Assembly (NCBI GenBank): GCA_963691815.1
Contig: OY829645.1
Coordinates: 19,441,951-19,505,950, forward strand
Length of the DNA stretch: 64,000 bases
DNA from: Echiichthys vipera
Lineage: Eukaryota; Chordata; Actinopteri; Perciformes; Trachinidae
Direction of reading: 5' to 3'
In this document: one piece after another, positions 25,860 to 39,200 of the stretch
How positions within the stretch are numbered: the stretch's first letter is position 1
How the letters are laid out: every line of letters begins with the position of its first letter
Program-made: the position numbers and the translations under genes
The notes under the pieces: generated by a model
What the model saw: the letters and a program-made list of their open reading frames with translations, nothing else
What the model was told of the DNA's origin: nothing
Database searches by the model: none

Positions 25860-26239
25860 GATATTAAAGTGTATTTTCAGATTCTTCCCAGGCCTAAATG
25901 ATTTGTTTGATCACAGTTACTTCATCCACGTGCGCGGTGTATCTCTGATCTCTGAGCTGCATCCGTCTGCAAAGAGGAGGAAAGTGATTTTCCAGTTTAT
26001 CACCCATCATGAGGGTTCAAGGTGCCACGTCCCAGGAGGATGCTCGTCTCTGTCGATATGACCAATCAAAGCTCTTTATCTGTGTTTACCGAGTTCGCAC
26101 TGCTTTGTGTTTGTGATTCGCATGTTCGATATCCACCGCTGAGACTTTTTTTTCCTTTTCTTTCTTGGTGATAGAAAGTCAAAGCCAAAAATGGCATTGT
26201 GATCTCACTATGTCCCTCAAATTCATTTCCTCCAGTGTA

Positions 26240-26277
26240 CCCCCCCCCCCACGCACACCCCCCCCCCCCCCCCCCCC
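26240..26277 (+). repeat. Interrupted poly-C tract
   Basis: Two C homopolymers separated by ACGCACA. This produces proline-rich frames that are not genes, and could form i-motif/G-quadruplex structure. Confidence 0.9.
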
Positions 26278-27233
26278 TCAGTATTTCACCCCCGGCTCTC
26301 CTTTTCACATTACACACATGGGTGAGCTGGCACGAGGTTGTCCGCCTTCATGTAACCCCTCCCTCCACCGATACCAACCCAACCCCCCATATTTTCCTCG
26401 AATAACTCAAATAAAAGCCAAATTTTCGTCATTATGGCGGATGATTCCTCCTGGAAAGAGCATTTTGATAACACATACCATCTAAAATTTGAACTACCAC
26501 CAGTCAACCAAATAAATAGGCCAATACACATACAAATTAAAATATATCTGATCCACACATACTGATGTTGCTGTTGCTTTTTATGTTGCAATATGTGTAT
26601 TATATCCAGGCTATATTTCACTACACCTAAACAGGGTAATTCTGATTTTATGTTTCCATGGCGCTAACTGCAATCATGTAGGTCTACAATGACTTTCAAT
26701 GTAGGTTATCATTACCTCATCCATTAAATGGTTTCAGTGAGACAGGGTAATGACTGTGTGTGTGTGTGTGTGTGGATGTGGATGTGTGGGTGTGTGTGTT
26801 ACATGACTCATTTTACGCACGACCCATTGCGCCAACATAAGAGCATTTGAGGGAGGGAAAGGGGTGCGAATGCTGCGATGTTTCAAAAGGATTTTTAGTA
26901 AAGAACATATAACACAATTATGGAAACCGAAGCATCCATCCTGTGCGACATCACCTGTCTTTTAACCCATGATTGCCTAGCTGCTGCCTCCGTCTGCCAG
27001 CCCAGCGAGGCAGAAAAATACCTCCCAACACACCGCAATTAATAAGGGACAGTGAAAAGGCACTCTGGGCTCTCTGGGGACTGTAGAGGAGGGGAATTAG
27101 CCCACATCAGGCTAATCAGAGGACCTCAGAGTCCATTAACATTTGCATCACAATCACAGGTAGCCCTGTGTGTGTTATCGACTGGATTATGTGGTGTCTG
27201 CGCTGAACAGTTTTGTGCGAATCGTTTTTGAAA

Positions 27234-27337
<104 letters not shown>

Positions 27338-27365
27338 AGAGAAACATTTCAGAGGCTGCGCAGGT

Positions 27366-27386
27366 TTCAGCACCACGGACAGCGTT
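27366..27386 (+). promoter_or_regulatory. RE1/NRSE (REST/NRSF binding site)
   Basis: The 21-bp site begins TTCAGCACCACGGACAGC and matches the canonical RE1 consensus at 19 of 21 positions; only the last two bases differ (TT for CC). Both half-sites are intact with normal spacing. It lies 4.4 kb upstream of the slc32a1 start codon. REST silences neuronal genes in non-neuronal cells, and slc32a1 is the nearest neuronal gene, so it is the likely target. Confidence 0.8.
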
Positions 27387-28430
27387 TGTTTCTATTCAGC
27401 AGCTTTAAAGAGGAAATCCACCCTAAACAACATTTCTACTGCGTAATGAGGTTCATTCGTGACCTTGGAAAACAAGAAAATAATCAACACACAAAGTCCA
27501 CTTACTTGGTGTTTGTGATACAATTAGATGAGACATTTTAGAAAAAAGTTCAGGAGAGACGATGGTGACTGACTTAGGCTTAGAAATGTTGAGGCATAGC
27601 ACACGACTGAATAAACTAGAGTGAGTTTAATGTGAATGCGGAGCTTCTGTCTGTAATTCTGAAACTTTTTTTCCGACTGACCTCGTCATGCTCTCAGATG
27701 TGTCATTATTTACTGTCTGTAGATAAAGGATTATCACCTCAATTGATGTTTCTGCTGTTCTTGAGGAGAAACTGCTTCAACGTGGAATCAAAACTGCGCT
27801 GCAATACCGTAAAATTACAGATATACACAGTGAATCAGACTTAAGAGTGGCTTCCCATTTAAATCCATTTAAAAGCGAAAAATCATATCCAATATAACCT
27901 TTATTTAATCGGGTAATCTCACTGAGATCAAGATCTGTTTTGCGAGAGAGAACAGCATCACACACATGTCCAATGAAACTTTCAATGATGAGTTTAACAC
28001 CAACAATAAAAGGTTGTTACCAAAAGTGAAGCTTTAGTGCGTCCAGAAATATTTCTGGATGGAAGTCTTTATCAAAACGGGGCTACATTAATGCTGCAAT
28101 TTTACTGTATGTCACGATGACTGGAACACAACAAGCGTATCCCGTGTAAGATTGTAAATAAGTGACATAGGCCTACCTTTCATTTACTCATTTAAAAGTC
28201 CTATAAACACTGACTAAGACCACAATAGACAGGCTGCATTTTAGCGACTGTTATTGTCCAATTTTAGACTTAGAGTGGAACAAAGACCATCGTGCTCGGA
28301 AATTATAACTGAAAACAGCCTGTTGTACATACAAACATTATCAAATTCATCTCCAGTGTCTTCTTCCTCTTACTGCGGAGCTGCAGTCCGACTCCGAGAA
28401 CATCAGCAACATCACAGCCGCCGCCCACTT

Positions 28431-28658
<228 letters not shown>

Positions 28659-29131
28659 GAATCCAGGTGGCCCGCAGTGGTAAACCACTAAGAGCCTTTT
28701 CATTACTCCTAATGCGCCTGTTTAATGGCTTATTATGGGCTCCCGAGAGACTTCCTGAGAGAGGGGTTTGTATTAGTACTGCATGATGGCCTCTGTCTTA
28801 GGACAAAAGTGACAAATATCTATCATCTATCCATGAATTAGTAACATTATAAGCCAGTTTTATACCTCAAAATCCTCTAAACTGTATCTATAGGTGAGTT
28901 CATTCCTATGTGCGTGTGTGTTTGATATAAAACGCTCCCCAGACGCCGTTTTGCTGTTAACCCACGATGACTGCGCTCTCTCCATCAACCTTTTGACGTC
29001 CTGCTCCCCGGGTCCACTCTCCTGCTGCGACACATTAACATTGTAATTGCCTTTTTTTGAGCACAATAAACTGAGCCAGTCCGCGGGGACCTGCACGGCC
29101 CGGGGCTGGCACAAAAGCTATGCCTTCGATT

Positions 29132-29245
<114 letters not shown>

Positions 29246-29622
29246 CTATATAAAATAAATAAATAAACCTGGAGCCACCAACAAACATGGACCTGGACGT
29301 GCACTTTTCTTTGTTATTCTGCAAATGATGTATGTGCGCACATCTGACACTTGCCTCAAGGCGAATGAGATAAATGATTGGATATTAAAGCTAATTATTG
29401 TTTTAAATGAGCATCTAATGACTTGAAACGCTGTTATTCTCAGTTGTTATTTTGTCTGAAATCATTTATAAGTGCAAGTGAGTAGCAAAGCAAGGAACAT
29501 GTCTTCTGTATGGATCAACATTTAAAATGTTGGGAAATCATCAATATCTATCACGCCTAATCTGCTACACTACTACAGTAAGTAGTACCTTTCATTGGTA
29601 GTATTGATATGTGTGTGGTACA

Positions 29623-29623
29623 G

Positions 29624-29668
<45 letters not shown>
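29623..29668 (+). repeat. (GT)n microsatellite
   Basis: Uninterrupted GT array of about 45 bp. Confidence 0.95.
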
Positions 29669-29669
<1 letters not shown>

Positions 29670-30186
29670 TCTTGTCACCCAGAGCCAAGTCAATAAAGGA
29701 GCAGACCTCAGTGGCTGTTTAACCCATGTGTAATAGTTTTGTTCTCATTAAAGTTTTATGTCATGAGAGCAGGGGCATCGTGTCAGCTCTCACAGGCATT
29801 CCCCCAATGTTTGAATCAGACTGCACTTTGACTGAGAGAGCTTAAAGGTCCACAGTGTTTTGTCCTGCAGCACTTGACACAGTCACAATAACACATCAGG
29901 ACAACCTGCCTGATGAGCTTATAGTTTGTGGACAGTGTCATGCAAAAGTCAGTCATGTTTTCAACCCATCTAATTTCACTCTAATACACTTCAATTTATA
30001 TATGTTTGTAAATCAGTCTTACCTTTTGGGTGATCTCTGTTTCAAGGTCAATAGTGAACTTTAAATCTCAATTAATGTATTACATATTTGATTTTGTATC
30101 ATACACTCAAAGTTGTGCAGGACACTAGAGACAAGAGGGAACAAACAAACAAAGCAAACAAAACATGTGGTTATGCATCAGATATG

Positions 30187-30540
30187 CAGTGATGGAAAGT
30201 AACTAAGCACATTTACTCAGGTACTTACTTCTACATTTCAGAGGGAAGTAATGTACCAATAAATGTATATGACATTAGCAACAAGTCATTTTTAAATAAA
30301 AAACATCTGATATACTGAGACTCAGTTATACAAAGTAGCCTATCTAAAATTGGCTCCACATTGATGCACTACAACATTACAATGCTCTTACATGTATTTG
30401 TTAGTGATAAAACAGAATAATATAATAATCCATCATAACATTACACTTTGAAAGGAGCCATTCTGCATCATGAGTACTTCTGCTTTTAATACTTTAAGTG
30501 TATTTTGCTGATAATACCAGAATTACGTAACAGACTAAAC
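30187..30540 (+). repeat. Dispersed percomorph repeat (AAGTAACTAAG / CTCAGGTACTT family)
   Basis: Begins GTGATGGAAAGTAACTAAGC and continues ATTTACTCAGGTACTTACTT, then TTTCAGAGGGAAGTA. I recall this order as a very common fish repeat. A copy in the opposite orientation ends near 52665 in the arhgap40 intron. Confidence 0.7.
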
Positions 30541-30589
30541 ATACAGAAGTCTCATGCTGTACATTGATGGTGAGATCTTAAAAGGAGTA

Positions 30590-31050
30590 TTTTTATGTTT
30601 TGTGAAATATGCTTATTTACTTTCTTTGCAACATTAAGATCACTCTAATGTCTGACATAAAAATGAAGCTGCAGCTTGTTAGCTTAGCTTAGGCTGGAAA
30701 AGGTAAAAAGCTAGTTTGGCTCTGTCAAGGGAAAAGCTGTGTACCAGCACCTCTGAATGTACCACTCATATCTCATTAGTTTAATGAGTACAATAACTGA
30801 AACTGAACTGAAGTGTAAAAACATCTTTACTAAGCTTTAGATTCGCTGGTAGTCGGATTTTGTTTGTTTGTCTTTTAACAGAGGCGGCTTGTTACCCTTG
30901 TTTCCAGTCTTTACGCTACGCTACCCTAAACTATGCTAACCGGCTACAGTTTCATAATTATCAGACAAATTTGAAAGTTATAAATCTTTACATTTAAAGC
31001 TCACTAAAAAAGCAAATAAGCGTATTATCCAAATGTCTATTTGTGATGTT
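30590..31050 (+). repeat. Dispersed percomorph repeat (GTTAGCTTAGCTTAGGCTGG family)
   Basis: Contains GTTAGCTTAGCTTAGGCTGG, TACCAGCACCTCTGAATG, AACTGAAGTGTAAAAACATC, GGCTTGTTACCCTTGTTTCC, CTAACCGGCTACAG and AGCAAATAAGCGTATTATCC in that order. I recall these as parts of one abundant repeat in spiny-rayed fishes. No protein is encoded. Confidence 0.75.
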
Positions 31051-34000
31051 TCTTTAACAGCATGAGCTAATTCCAACCTTGTGTAGCTACTGAAGTCTAC
31101 GTTCATCTGTTACATCAAACAGGAATATTTGAACTCAAAGATCAGGCAAAACTTCAGTCAAAATACAGCAATATATCCGCAAAGATATATGTGAGGATAT
31201 CTTTTTACATCTCTCAAAAGCCCATTTATAATCTCCTTGAATTGTTTGCATTCATTCTAGGAGCATAAATTGATGTATTTCTTTGAAGTAGATGCTGGAT
31301 CAAAAGCTGCAGTCAGGGAATCCCTTTTTTCAAATTAGCATTGATGCTTTGTTTTTTCTACCAATGTATCCCTATGTTTTTATTAGTATAACCCATTCAT
31401 TTCCTCTCCCTATCCAGCCTGAATGATTCATTGAAATGCACATCTTGTTTGCAATTGACTACATTCACAACCTGCTGAAAGCTTTTTGTTCTGTCCCTGT
31501 GATGTCGGCAGGCCTTCAAACAGCTTTGATTTAATTGAAACTCGCAGCGCTCATGGAAAGTGCTTGGAGCTTAATAAAGGCAACCGTTGGCCATGTTGCA
31601 TACAGGTTTATGAATAAAAAAAACATGTATGCTTTTGAAAATGGGTTTTTGCCTCCGCGTCCTCCCATCCCCCCACAGTCGAACTGTGCAGCCACTCTGG
31701 GCTGTCATTAACTGCTATTGTCAGTGGCACAATCAAGAGCAGGGGGAAAAAATACTCTAGCACTTATCATGAGCTCAACCACGGGGGCCCACATATACAC
31801 ACAGACACACAGGAACACACACCAATACAATACACACGAGGAGAATGGATGTTACTATTGATTTCTGGGCTGATGTGCAAGACGTTGCACAAATACAGAA
31901 GCCTGGCTACAAAAGGTGTTTTTGTCTTTCAAGAGCTATAATCGTTCTGCCACACCAGGCCAATAACTGCCTCTATATTTAGACCGCAGGTCAACTGTGG
32001 AACAGACAGAAATGCTGCATCGCTCCAATCTTCAGTTTAGTCTGAGCCACTCGCACCTGCAAATATTCTAATAGGAGCCTACTCCTTTAGATGTAATGTA
32101 TACATAATATGTAATTAAATAATGTGACAAAGGCAATGTTCTGAGGTGTTTGTGTTCTCAAGCAGTGTCACATACTGTAGGGTTTTGTAACAAATCCGAT
32201 GAAAATACTTGAAAAACAAGTAGGATCAATGTCTGTGCATCCAGAGTCTGTTATAAATTGTTCTTTTGTTGCCATTGTTGTCCAAAAACAATTAAAAACA
32301 CAACCTTGCACTGGGTGATATTTTACCGTCATTGCAAATAACAAGGGCACTGTAGTTTATTTATAGTCAATGCCACACACACCTCGTAGTTCGTTAAACA
32401 CTCACCAATGCAGCACATAAGTGCATAAATCTGTAGATGAAAATAATCCCAATAAATGTACTTGTGTGAGTTTGCTAAAACTTGCAGTGCCAAGCTGTTT
32501 TCCTGACCTGTATTTAAAGATTCCTGTCTTCAGTGAGAAGCAATCGGCATGAGTAACAGAGAAGTCAGAAAGTATGGAGAGACGGGCTAACCATTATTGC
32601 TTTTACAAGCCATAGAATATGGTGAACCTTATCTTGTTCCACTCTCTCTTACAACATCTCTTATACAATATATTCTGAAGTATATTTATTGAAACTCTAT
32701 GATTACACCCAGTCAAACATTAATGCTGCACAAGATCCACCAAATGTAAATATTTGACTCGTATTACGTATAATTTTATACACATTTCTTCCAAATTAAT
32801 CCTGACAAATCACCAAACACCAAACAGCAGAAAAATGTCTTAATGTACTTTGTATTTATGGTCTTTCTTTGAATTTCACTCATTTAATCATTTTACACCT
32901 CCTAAGCTTTATGTCTGTCCTGATTAATGATATTTATCTAAAGGATAAAAAAAAAAAAAGCTGCAGAGAGTCACGCCAACTATTTTTTGCACACACAATA
33001 GATGTTTCAATTTGTTTTCATCCACTTTGACGGGACCAAAGATTTATTTTTATGTACATTTTTTAAAGCTCCTGAAAACTTCAAATCTCAACTATTTCTC
33101 TAAAACAGGAACTATTCATGACTAAGTAACCAGTAATCAAAGTGAAAATCATATATATCTTTAGGTAAAACTCAATCTGCTTCATCAGTGTGTGGGCGCA
33201 GATTTGATCCGATTTCATTGATAGAGACCAATCAGGTTCGGATTCAAATGTAGAATAACATTACCCCTTGTTAGAATCTAATTGAGAAAATAGTGTTTCA
33301 GAGCCTTTCAAATAAAATTAAAACAGTACAGAGTCATGTCCCACGCATCACTCACATGTTTTCTGTTTCTCAAACGCTTCTTTTATTCACAGACTCGAGG
33401 TTATTAATGTAGGCTGGTGTTTGAGTTGTGCTACACTGCGTTTAGTCCCCGAGGGCCACTACGGTAACACATCTCATACAAACCTGTCAATATACCTCAA
33501 CTCTCACTCCTTTCAACGCCGGCGGCCCTCGGGCGGTCTCCCTGTGTGTACCACTGATTGCTTTCCGATCTCCCCCTTGTCCTCTTTAAGCAGAACATTG
33601 AGGAACACATGCATGACTGCAGAGGGCAAGCTGGCCAGACAGGAAACACACAGATATTCAGGGATTTTTATTTTTACATTGCAGAAGAGTCCTTTCAAGG
33701 TCAAATTTCCATGATTATAAGATGTAAGTTAATTAAACAGGAGTGTTGGACGCATTTTCTTTATACTTTGAGAGTTTTAGTGCTTCTAGTGATTTACTAG
33801 ATTTATCATGCGATATATAGGCCTTATGTTTGCCAGGTTATTATGGCAGCATTTGATTAATACTTTGATTGTAAACATTTTACACTGCAGCCAGCTGAAA
33901 TTAACAATGAAATGGCCACCGGCAAATATTAGATATGTAGAGAGAGCCTTTGCCTCAAAATAACTGCAACCTGTGATATGCAAAGCAGGACGTCTCTGTT

Positions 34001-35680
34001 TCATGCTCATTTTTCTTCGCCGCCTCTATCTTTTTGCGTTTGACAGAAACACAAATCAGCAGCCTCCCTGCTTTCTGACCACAGCCTCTTGCTTTGTTCT
34101 CCAGTGGGCACCATGTTCACGGTTAACAAAGGTGAGAAGCTACAGAACTGCATTCACCCACATTTTCCCTTGAATGTGGTTTTGGTGGGGTGAAGGTTTA
34201 AGTATCACGTGAGTGTTGAGGGCCGAATTAAACAAAACTTGAAGTACCATGCAAGCAAGTTTGCACATTTTAGTCCATTAACTAGAATTTGCATACTTTT
34301 GCATACTAATTTCCTAACACTCAGGGAGCCATTATTTTCAAGTTCATGGTATGAAAATCCGAGCTGCTAACTTAAGTGCTTTTGCAGTATTCCAGTTTCG
34401 ATTGGTGACTGCGGCTGTAGAAATGTGGTCCTTTGACTGCAGCTTCCTCCCCTGCGGGCCCCTATTGACAGGATGACGTCATTTGTTTATGCCTTTGAAA
34501 TCTCTTACAAATCACTGTTAAGATATCATTTTTATGCCATCAAAAAGCTACGGTTTGGTTATGTTTAGGCACAAACATTTCCTGGATACATATCAGGAAA
34601 GGGTTGGGTGTCTGTGTTGGCAGGGTCAGGATATGAAAAATAAGTACTTGGTAACACATTTGTAACATTTTTAGAACATTTGTGGTTAAAAGAAACCAAC
34701 GCTGACTTGAAACAAACAGCAACCTCTTGTGTTAAAGCCCCTGAACACCCACACAGGTGTTTTCAGTTATTCTGGCTGATTAGACCTCTGCTTGGGTGGA
34801 AGGTGGGCGGGGCTTTGATGAGAATTTGATGGTAATTTATGAGGTCATTAATGTCCGTCTACCAACAAGAATGATACAGGTGTACGTTGTCCAGCCTTAA
34901 CAGGTGAGGCAAAGCTAACAGCAGACTAAGGAAGACGTCATTCATTCACAGTAGACACACCCACACAGTCCTGAGACACGTTTTGTTGACACGTCCATCC
35001 ACCTTAACCTCTCTCCGTGGACTTTGCGGTTCTATAGCAACATCATACAACTTCCTTCTATGCTTCCAACGGACTTGAGTCATAATTTCTTGAAAGGCTT
35101 TATCACTTAACATAAAAACGTCTTTTTTGGGGATTTTCTAAAGCGACTGATTTTCTTTTTTTCTTGCACACAATACCCAACTGTAGTACATCCAAAGCTC
35201 TTGGTCAATGTGTGCTAAACAGTGGTCTGCTTTATAATCCGCTTTGTGTGTGTTGACATTAATTCACTGTTCAGAATATTCCTCTTACATCCAATCCGTT
35301 CAGTCTTTGACATTCCTGTAAACATAAGGAAATATTCTTCTGGTCATATCTGCTGCAACAGAAGTCAAGCTATTAGATTGCACCTCGCTTATCACGTTTC
35401 CACCATGATCTGAAATGTTTCTCCCCCCCTTTAGGTGGGCGAGATATCATCTCTATTGTGTGCTTGTGTTTAGTTAAGATAAACAGCAAACAATATTAAA
35501 CACCTCCATATCTGCACCTCCTCTCCCGGTGCACAATCCAGTTCTCACTCTTACATCTGCCTTATTGCATTTCAGTCTCACAGCTCTGTGTATTTTTTCC
35601 TGTAATGCCGCCCCTCCTCCCCCCTGTGTGTGGTGGTGTCTCCCAGCGGCTTGCTGTAATTTGTATTTCCTATGCTATGG
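31051..35680. other. Gene-free region upstream of slc32a1, part 3
   Basis: No coding similarity, RNA gene or clear transposon. A homeodomain-motif-rich patch at 31430-31600 and a CTCF-like half-match near 33615 are the only features noted. Confidence 0.5.
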
Positions 35681-35689
35681 GGACGTCGT

Positions 35690-36245
35690 CTTGGGATGGT
35701 TGATTGGTCCACCCCTTTGGTCAACACTGAAATATCTCAACAAGTATTGGATGGATTGCCATGAAATTTTGTTTGAGACATTCATGGTCAGTGGATACGT
35801 TCTAATGACTTTCATGTGGGCCTGACTTTTTATCTACTTTTGGCTGATATTTGTGTTTTTAAATGGATTGCCAAGACATTTTATTCAACATGTTCATGTT
35901 CTCCTTAGGCGGAATTGTAATAACTTTGGGGATCTTTTCACTTTTTCATCCAGCGCCATCATCTGGTAAACATTTTGATCTGTTTAATACCTCAGTTTGT
36001 GACAGAATATTTACAAAGTTAATGACATTCCTATCAGCCTCAGCTTTACTTTGTGTTCAGTGCTAATTATTCAATGTTAGCATGCTAGCACGCTAAACTA
36101 AGACAATTGTCATGGTAAACGTTATACCTGTTAAACATCAGCATGTTAGCATTGTAATTGTGAGCATGATAGCATGCTGACATTAACATTTAGCTCAAAG
36201 CATCGCTGTGCAGCCTCACAGATCTGTTAGCTTGGCTGGAGACTC
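35690..36245 (+). repeat. Dispersed percomorph repeat (AACAGTATTGGATGGATTGCC / GCATGTTAGCAT family)
   Basis: Starts with TTGGTCAACACTGAAATATC and GTATTGGATGGATTGCCATG, has a second related unit (AAATGGATTGCCAAGACATT), and ends with AAACATCAGCATGTTAGCAT, GCATGCTGACATTAACATTT and CTCAAAGCATCGCTGTGCAG. I know this combination as an abundant fish repeat. The open frames 35529-36066 are inside it and are not genes. Confidence 0.75.
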
Positions 36246-39200
36246 TTTTTGTCTTGTTGTGTTTTTTATACTCAACTAGTTTTAGTTAACAGATATTAAC
36301 AGAAAATTAAACTGCTTAAAGATTAAAGTCAATTGTATTGTTTTACATTATAGAAAATGTAATATCTTTTGTTGTTGGCTTGAGGGAATTGTGATTTTCT
36401 AATTTTCTAATGTTTTACAGACCAAATGATGATATGTTTATTTATTTTTTTATTCGTTTTAGATTAATCAACAACGAAAAAAATTGTTAAAGCTGTATTT
36501 AGTTCAGTGACCTAATTGTCCTTCTAGTAGTTCAGGTATACCCTCACTTCCATCGGCAGTCATTAACAATTCTGCCCGTTGTGTCCTTTTCTGACGCTCT
36601 TTGTCTCCTTCATATCTTCTCTTTCCTCACTATCCTTTCTTCTTCCTTCGTCCATCTTCATCCTCTCTTACTTGCCCCTCTACTCCTCCCCTTGCTGTCT
36701 CAGTCCTTCTCTTCTTCTTCTTCCCCTCCCTGGCTGTGTCCTCTCTCCCTCTGCTCTGCTGTGATCATACCTCCACCCGGGCACCTGACTGCAGATAATC
36801 ACCCGAGAAGAAAGAAAAAAAAAGCTCAAGTTTTATCTGCAGCCACAGCTGCAATTCATTGTAGAGTGGTGAATGAATGGGAGAGATTAATAGCACCCCT
36901 CACTCTCTCCTCTTCTTTTTTCCTTTCCTCCACTTTCTGTCAATGCTGCCTCCTACAGCTGGTGCTTTCTGAGCGGTGAAAAGACCCAGCTCCATTTGAA
37001 TGCCCCATTTTGAATTTTCTGAACAGCAGCTGGAAATTATAGGATGTTTTAGGAAGAGAAGGTGATCATGTTAGACATGAAAATGCGCACTGGCTCAAAA
37101 AATGTCCCCATGTTATTGTTAATTTTTTACACATTAATTTGGTCTTGAAATGGGCTTTAGAGTTCTACGAGGCTATTTCTAACATTTTAACACAAACTTG
37201 TAAAACTGCTTTCAGACAAGTTGTTTATAGACTAAATTAAACCTCTGTGTATTTCAAGCCACTTTAACAGACAATGAGAAAGCGAGGTGCTATTAAAAAC
37301 AACCGCTCTTGCAATTAAAAAAAGGACAATTTTAACCCCAAGGCAGCACAGCTCACAGCGTGCTTTAAATGGCAAAGGGGAGCAGTGGTTGGCAGGGCTC
37401 TGTGTAAAATGGCACACTGGCAGAACAAACAAAAACACTTTACTTTGACCTAGACAAGAAAGGGGAACAAGACTGATCCAGGCTATAACCTGTACTGACT
37501 CCCTGTCCTTTTCTGCAAACATCAAACAGGAAGAAGTCTCTCTTTTTGGTGTTGAATTAAAACTGAGGGAAAGAAACTGATTTCAATTGCTTTAATAACT
37601 ATTTTAGTTTTGAGATTTGCTTTGGCTTGAAAGTAATGTGTGTAGAGTGCTTTTAAATAACACAATATAACACTTATAACTTCAAATCTCCAGCATATCA
37701 TTGCTCACTTGCAGAAACCATGTACCTCCATAATGTTTCATGTATTCCTTCCAACGACATAGACTTCTCCATGTTGTTGAAAGGAATACTTGACCTGTAT
37801 TTTTACAGGCCTCCACGGAGTTGTCCGTGTTCAACAGCAAAACTAATAAACCGCTGCTCGTCTGAGAAGTTTGTGCAGGTAATCTACTCGTCCGGACAAA
37901 TTCATTGATAAAACAAAAGAAGAAAAAAAAACATATTTCAGGTAAAAGACACACCCAACAGATGATCTCAGATTATCTCAGTATCTCTCTGTCCAATAAA
38001 CTGTCGTATCTGTGATCCGCTCTCAAACACTCTGACATTATTTCCGCCTCCTGGAGTGGCATGGCTCTCCACTCCACTGTGTGAAGGGGTGTCCGGGGAC
38101 GTGGACACGAGTCGCAGGCAGCACCGCATCAGGGCATCGAGTTCCAGCCGAGTGGGAATTCATGTTGATTTTCATGCTTGGCTAAGCCTGTTTTGCCAGC
38201 TGCCATTTATGCTCAGACATTCATTCTGTGTGAGTGACTGTGTGTCCTATTTTGGCCAGCATAATGTGGCATCCTGCTTAAAATAGAAACAGTGTCATCG
38301 TAGCAAAGCATGAGCGTCAGAGTTCTTCGAAACAGAATAAAACTCACTTTGTTTTTTGCTGTAAATGTAAACACAAACTGCAGCATCTTCTTATTCCTGT
38401 CAATTCAAAAGCAGAGCTGAGAGCTTTTTCTTCCCTGCCCGCTCGCCACCTAATTCCTATCATTACTGAAATTGCCTCAAATTTGTTGCCATGGTTATTT
38501 TTTTCCTCTCTTTTTTAAGCTTTGTGCCCCCTTGGCGGCCGATGATTAGAGTCGACAGCAGCTAGAAAGAGTCTGGGTAGACTGTGTGTGTGTGTGTGTG
38601 TGTGAGAGTGTGTGTGTGAGAGAGTGAGAGTGTGTGTGTGTGAGATTGAGAGTGTGTGTCGGTGTTAAGGGGGGGTATGCTGCAAGGCAGTGACCTGGTA
38701 ATACTGAATTTATCCACAGGCCATATTCAAATGTAGTTGTGGGTCACAATAATCGTGAGGCAGCACAGGGAGAGAGATAGAGAAGTGTGTGTGTGTTTCT
38801 GTGTGTCAGAGACAGAGACAAAGAAAGAGAGGGAGACAATGATTGACTCTGAGAAAAGGAGGCTTGAGGCAACACTGCAGACTAGCAGCAGGAAGCGGTA
38901 CTACATTACCAGCTGCTGGCGAATGCTCACTGTTCACAAAGACACAATGTGCAAAAGATGGACAGAATAATAGAAACACTGTGCTGTGTTGTGATGCAAT
39001 ACTGCACAACTGTAATCCACCATGCCAAATGGTCATAAGCAATACCACTCTCTTATCTGCATCATGGATTTGTTAAAAAAAAAAAGGATATTGTGCTCCA
39101 AGTGTTCATTCTGTCCGATCAAAGCTGCTGAAAAGAAATCTCAGCTGGCTTTGGCGTTTTTGTTTGCTCCACACACAAATGGTATAAAATATAAAGCATA

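Noticed and set aside
33610..33640. Additional CTCF site (CTGCAGAGGGCAAG)
   Set aside because: Two mismatches in the core, including an essential A; too weak to list.
35529..36066. Hydrophobic open frames suggesting a membrane protein
   Set aside because: They fall in or beside a dispersed fish repeat, with no conserved motif.
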